From contig NZ_WOFH01000002.1 of NCBI RefSeq assembly GCF_009733595.1, positions 124,001-188,000 on the forward strand: 64,000 bases of DNA, in the 5' to 3' direction. A model generated the notes under the pieces. The model made no database searches. It saw only the letters and a list, made by a program, of their open reading frames with translations, and had not been told where the DNA came from. A program made the position numbers and the translations under genes. This stretch comes from Actinomadura litoris. GTDB taxonomy: Bacteria > Actinomycetota > Actinomycetes > Streptosporangiales > Streptosporangiaceae. Shown in pieces: positions 61,415 through 64,000 of this stretch; within the stretch, counting starts at the first letter, position 1; the number at the start of each line of letters is the position of its first letter.

Positions 61415-61882
61415 ATCGCATCAGCGCCAGTCCTGGGTCATCGACCGATATCGATCTCGGAGCACACCCGGTGGTGCAACTCACGATACCCACATCGGTT
61501 CTGGCGGGTCACGCATTTCCAGGAGAAAGCGGAATGCGGCGCGTATGGAACGGTGCGAAAACGGTGCGGCGCGGCTTTGGATCATGAAAGGGAAAGGGCG
61601 GCGCGGGCCGTGCCGGCGGCCGGCGGCGGGTGGGGGCGTGGCCGGTCCCGGCCGCATGCCGGCGCGGTCCGCCGGCGGGCGCGGCGGGGCGCCTCGCGGG
61701 TGTGAGCAGCATCTCATCCCGTTCGCCCTGCTCAGGGGTCGTTTTACATGGCGTTCACATTTGGGCAACAGGTCCGAAACGGCCCGTTGGCACCGTCGGA
61801 GACGCCGGAACCCGCGGCGCCGGCGCGTCCGGAGCCCGGGACCACGGCGCTCGGAACCCACAAGGCCCTCGGAGGGACCACG
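61415..61882. promoter_or_regulatory. Divergent region between crp-like gene and glnII
   Basis: 468 bp with no gene I accept. It holds the glnII promoter region with the GlnR-like site at 61743-61780 and, near 61440-61460, an ATCGA-rich palindromic patch closer to the regulator. The longer glnII frame from 61748 would lie over the GlnR site. Confidence 0.5.
61743..61780 (+). promoter_or_regulatory. GlnR-like operator upstream of glnII
   Basis: Four 5-mers at exact 6-bp spacing: TTTAC (61743), TTCAC (61754), GCAAC (61765) and GAAAC (61776). This is the actinobacterial GlnR arrangement gTnAC-n6-GaAAC repeated twice, with mismatches in the first three boxes. It ends 102 bp before the start codon. 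Confidence 0.65.
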
Positions 61883-62896
61883 TTGAGCTACAAGGCCGAG
61901 TACATCTGGATCGACGGCACCGAGCCCACCGCACGGCTGCGCTCCAAGACGCGGATCCTGGCCGACGGCGCCGACCTGCCCGACTGGGGGTTCGACGGGT
62001 CCAGCACCAACCAGGCGCCCGGCGACAACTCCGACTGCGTCCTCAAGCCGGTCTTCTCCTGTCCCGACCCGATCCGGGGCGGTGACAACAAGCTCGTCCT
62101 CTGCGAGGTCTACCTCGTGGACGGGACGCCCCACCCCACCAACACGCGGGCCCTGCTGCGCCCGGTCGCCGAGCAGTACGCGGCGCAGGACTCCTGGTAC
62201 GGCATCGAGCAGGAGTACACGTTCTACAAGGACGGGCGCCCGCTGGGCTTCCCCGAGCGCGGCTACCCGGCCCCGCAGGGCTTCTACTACTGCGGCGTCG
62301 GCTCCGACGAGGTCTTCGGGCGGGACATCGTCGAGGCCCACCTGGACGCGTGCATCGACGCGGGCCTGAAGATCTCCGGGATCAACGCCGAGGTCATGCC
62401 CGGCCAGTGGGAGTTCCAGATCGGCCCGGCCGGGCCGCTGGAGGTCGGCGACCACATGTGGATCGCCCGGTGGCTGCTCTACCGCATCGCCGAGGACCAC
62501 GACGTCGCGGCCACCCTCGACCCCAAGCCGGTCGAGGGCGACTGGAACGGCGCGGGCGCGCACACCAACTTCTCCACCAAGGCCATGCGCGAGGGCTACG
62601 ACGCCATCATCACCGCGTGCGAGGCGCTCGCGGAGAGGGCGCAGGAGCACCTGTCCGGGTACGGCGCCGACATCGAGCGGCGGCTGACCGGCATGCACGA
62701 GACCGCGGCGTGGAGCGAGTTCAGCTACGGCGTGTCGGACCGGGGCGCGTCCGTCCGCATCCCGTGGCAGGTCGAGGCGGAGAAGAAGGGCTACATCGAG
62801 GACCGCCGTCCGAACGCCAACGTCGACCCCTACGTGGTGGCCCGCCTGATCACGGGCACCTGCTGCGCGGCGCTGGAGCGCGCCGGGCAGGTCTGA
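61883..62896 (+). CDS. glnII: Glutamine synthetase, type II (eukaryote-like)
   Basis: 337 residues from a TTG at 61883, with GGAGGG 6 bp upstream and the family start (SYKAEYIWIDGTEPTARLRS); an ATG at 61748 would add 45 unlikely residues. Makes glutamine from glutamate, ammonia and ATP. Motifs: DWGFDGSSTNQAPG, WYGIEQEYTFYK, PGQWEFQIGP and GAGAHTNFSTKAMR. Length is typical of GSII (about 340) rather than GSI (about 470). The site pattern upstream suggests induction under nitrogen limitation through GlnR. Confidence 0.96.
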   Translation: MSYKAEYIWIDGTEPTARLRSKTRILADGADLPDWGFDGSSTNQAPGDNSDCVLKPVFSCPDPIRGGDNKLVLCEVYLVDGTPHPTNTRALLRPVAEQYAAQDSWYGIEQEYTFYKDGRPLGFPERGYPAPQGFYYCGVGSDEVFGRDIVEAHLDACIDAGLKISGINAEVMPGQWEFQIGPAGPLEVGDHMWIARWLLYRIAEDHDVAATLDPKPVEGDWNGAGAHTNFSTKAMREGYDAIITACEALAERAQEHLSGYGADIERRLTGMHETAAWSEFSYGVSDRGASVRIPWQVEAEKKGYIEDRRPNANVDPYVVARLITGTCCAALERAGQV

Positions 62897-63058
62897 GCCG
62901 TCCCCGCCGGGAGGCGGGTCGCGGAGAGTCCCGGGGGCCGTGCCCTCGGGATTCTCCCTTTTCCGGACGTGGCCAAGGGGATGCAAATTGTTCGGGTTGG
63001 GGGAGTTCCACCGATCGGTGCCGGGTAGCACCTACTCGTTCGCACCGGGGGAGGGGAC

Positions 63059-63706
63059 ATGCCCGATTCGCCATTCGGGCGGTACTCCGGCGGCCTGCCC
63101 GGCAGGCACGCCGGCCGCCCTGCGCCACGGCCCGTCGAGCGGTCGTTCCGGTGTCCCTCCACGGCGCGGAGACGCCCGGTGGAGGCGCCGGCCAAGCGCT
63201 ACCAGGACTTCGTCGCCCTGCACGAGGAGATCTCCGCCGGGTCCGACCCGGCGCTGCGTCCGCTGTGGTGGACGGGGCTGGCCTGCTCGATGCTCGCGGC
63301 GGGCCTCGCCTTCGTCGTCGTGCTGGGGGTGCGCGGCCTGCTGGAGGTGGGGATCCCGGTCTTCGCCGGGCCGCACACCGGCACGGCCGCCGCGGCCACC
63401 AGCTACGCGCTGTGCGCGATGGCGGGGACGATCCAGGCGACCGCGCTGATGCACCTGCTGCTGGCGACGGCGGCGCGCCCGGTCCGGGCGTTCGGCTGGA
63501 TCGGCGGGGCGGGCGTCCTCGTCGTCGCGGCGCTGCCGCTGCTCCCGCAGGCGCCGCCGGACGCGGCGCTCGTCACGGCCGGGCTCAACCTGGCGGGCGG
63601 GGCCGCGGTGGTCGCGCTGCTGGCGGCGGTGGTGGCCGCCTCGATGGGCGACGGGCCGCGCCTGACGCGGGCGCGGCGCCGCAGGTACAGGCACGGAGAG
63701 TTCTGA
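63059..63706 (+). CDS. Four-TM membrane protein, DUF6069-like
   Basis: 215 residues from ATG 63059 (GGGGGAGGGG upstream). The first 60 residues are basic and Pro/Arg-rich; four hydrophobic segments follow (TGLACSMLAAGLAFVVVLGV; SYALCAMAGTIQATALMHLL; GWIGGAGVLVVAALPLLP; GAAVVALLAAVVAASM), with a basic end (RARRRRYRHGEF). Resembles DUF6069-type proteins in layout. A later start is possible. Function unknown. Confidence 0.72.
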   Translation: MPDSPFGRYSGGLPGRHAGRPAPRPVERSFRCPSTARRRPVEAPAKRYQDFVALHEEISAGSDPALRPLWWTGLACSMLAAGLAFVVVLGVRGLLEVGIPVFAGPHTGTAAAATSYALCAMAGTIQATALMHLLLATAARPVRAFGWIGGAGVLVVAALPLLPQAPPDAALVTAGLNLAGGAAVVALLAAVVAASMGDGPRLTRARRRRYRHGEF

Positions 63707-63739
63707 CCGCGCCCGGCCGGGGCGCCCGGCCGGGCGCGG

Positions 63740-64000
63740 TCAGCCGCGGCCCACGGTGATCGTCAGGGGGTCCGGGGCGGTGCTGGAGACCACGCGGACG
63801 TGGCGGAGCCGCCGCCACACCTGGACGTCGACGGGCACGCCGGGCGCCAGCACCCGCAGCTCGCGGCGCAGGCCCGAGAAGCCGAGGCGGAGCGTGACGT
63901 CCCAGGTGCCGCGCGGCAGCGGGTCGTCGATGAACGCGCGCGTCACCGGGACCCTGGCGGTGTAGCCGAGGCGGCCCGCCAGCTCCTCCAGCGTCGCGAA
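63740..64000 (-). CDS. C-terminal part of a beta-rich protein, 5' end outside window
   Basis: The frame is open from the window edge to the stop at 63740: 86 residues beginning FATLEELAGRLGYTARVPVT and ending DPLTITVGRG. The visible part is a beta-sandwich-like domain (GTWDVTLRLGFSGLRRELRV; LRHVRVVSSTAP). Such C-terminal domains occur on large actinobacterial transferases and surface proteins, but I cannot name this one. It converges with the membrane-protein gene. Confidence 0.6.
   Translation of the reverse strand, partial: FATLEELAGRLGYTARVPVTRAFIDDPLPRGTWDVTLRLGFSGLRRELRVLAPGVPVDVQVWRRLRHVRVVSSTAPDPLTITVGRG

Noticed and set aside
61748..61882. N-terminal extension of glutamine synthetase
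   Set aside because: Composition is unlike the family, it overlaps GlnR-like boxes, and the TTG at 61883 has an ideal ribosome site.

Overview
The window is very GC-rich, tightly packed chromosome of an actinomycete. Actinobacterial marker families (DUF3145, DUF3052, DUF1918, AhpE), a fasR-fabD-fabH-acpP-fabF operon, homodimeric aceE, and sugar ABC transporters without their own ATPase point to Actinomadura, Thermomonospora or a relative; the genus is inference. Most plus-strand open frames opposite the genes listed here are GC-driven shadows.

Layout. 1-4.4 kb: a minus-strand series of subtilisin-like protease, ECF sigma factor, small unknown protein and TPR-CHAT protease, the last three with start/stop overlaps, resembling a protease-linked signalling or conflict module. 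4.7-10.3 kb: DUF3145 and the type II fatty-acid synthase operon with its PucR-type activator. 10.4-15.7 kb: two-component system and a duplicated secreted hydrolase flanking a membrane acyltransferase. 15.8-28.7 kb: housekeeping and scattered genes (PHP, WYL, PhoD, aceE, DUF3052, AhpE, zinc ribbon, K+ channel).

28.7-40.1 kb: a coherent carbohydrate-catabolic locus. It has an ABC importer (binding lipoprotein and two permeases), a GH4 alpha-galactosidase, SDR and zinc-dependent dehydrogenases, two putative lactonases (metallo-beta-lactamase fold and amidohydrolase), a FAH-family hydrolase, a secreted GH114 endo-alpha-1,4-polygalactosaminidase-like lipoprotein and an IclR regulator. Three near-identical TTCCGT-n3-ACGGAA palindromes sit before the importer, the iclR divergent region and the GH114 gene. 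I infer an IclR regulon for alpha-linked galactose/galactosamine polymers. The locus also carries three short tandem-repeat arrays, one of them duplicating the ribosome-binding site of the amidohydrolase gene.

40-49.4 kb: mixed metabolic genes ending in a GMC oxidoreductase/AraC/aldehyde dehydrogenase group. 49.5-52.7 kb: an intact tRNA-Val(TAC) and, 3.1 kb downstream, a copy of its 3' half within a 121-bp direct repeat, marking a decayed integrative island with a frameshifted DUF5919-like gene, an altered inositol-monophosphatase gene and an AT-richer membrane-protein gene. 52.9-57.7 kb: gene remnant, methyltransferase, secreted hydrolase, ArsR-like regulator and a beta-helix protein.

57.8-61.4 kb: the most notable region. 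A class III nucleotidyl-cyclase-like protein with a Pro-rich linker and TPR-like C-terminus overlaps a two-TM protein gene, followed 6 bp later by a PycTM-like (DUF5706-like) membrane effector; a Crp/Fnr cyclic-nucleotide-binding regulator lies just upstream. I read this as a Pycsar-like cyclic-nucleotide defence cassette of unusual architecture. The window closes with glnII behind a GlnR-like operator, a membrane protein and a partial gene.
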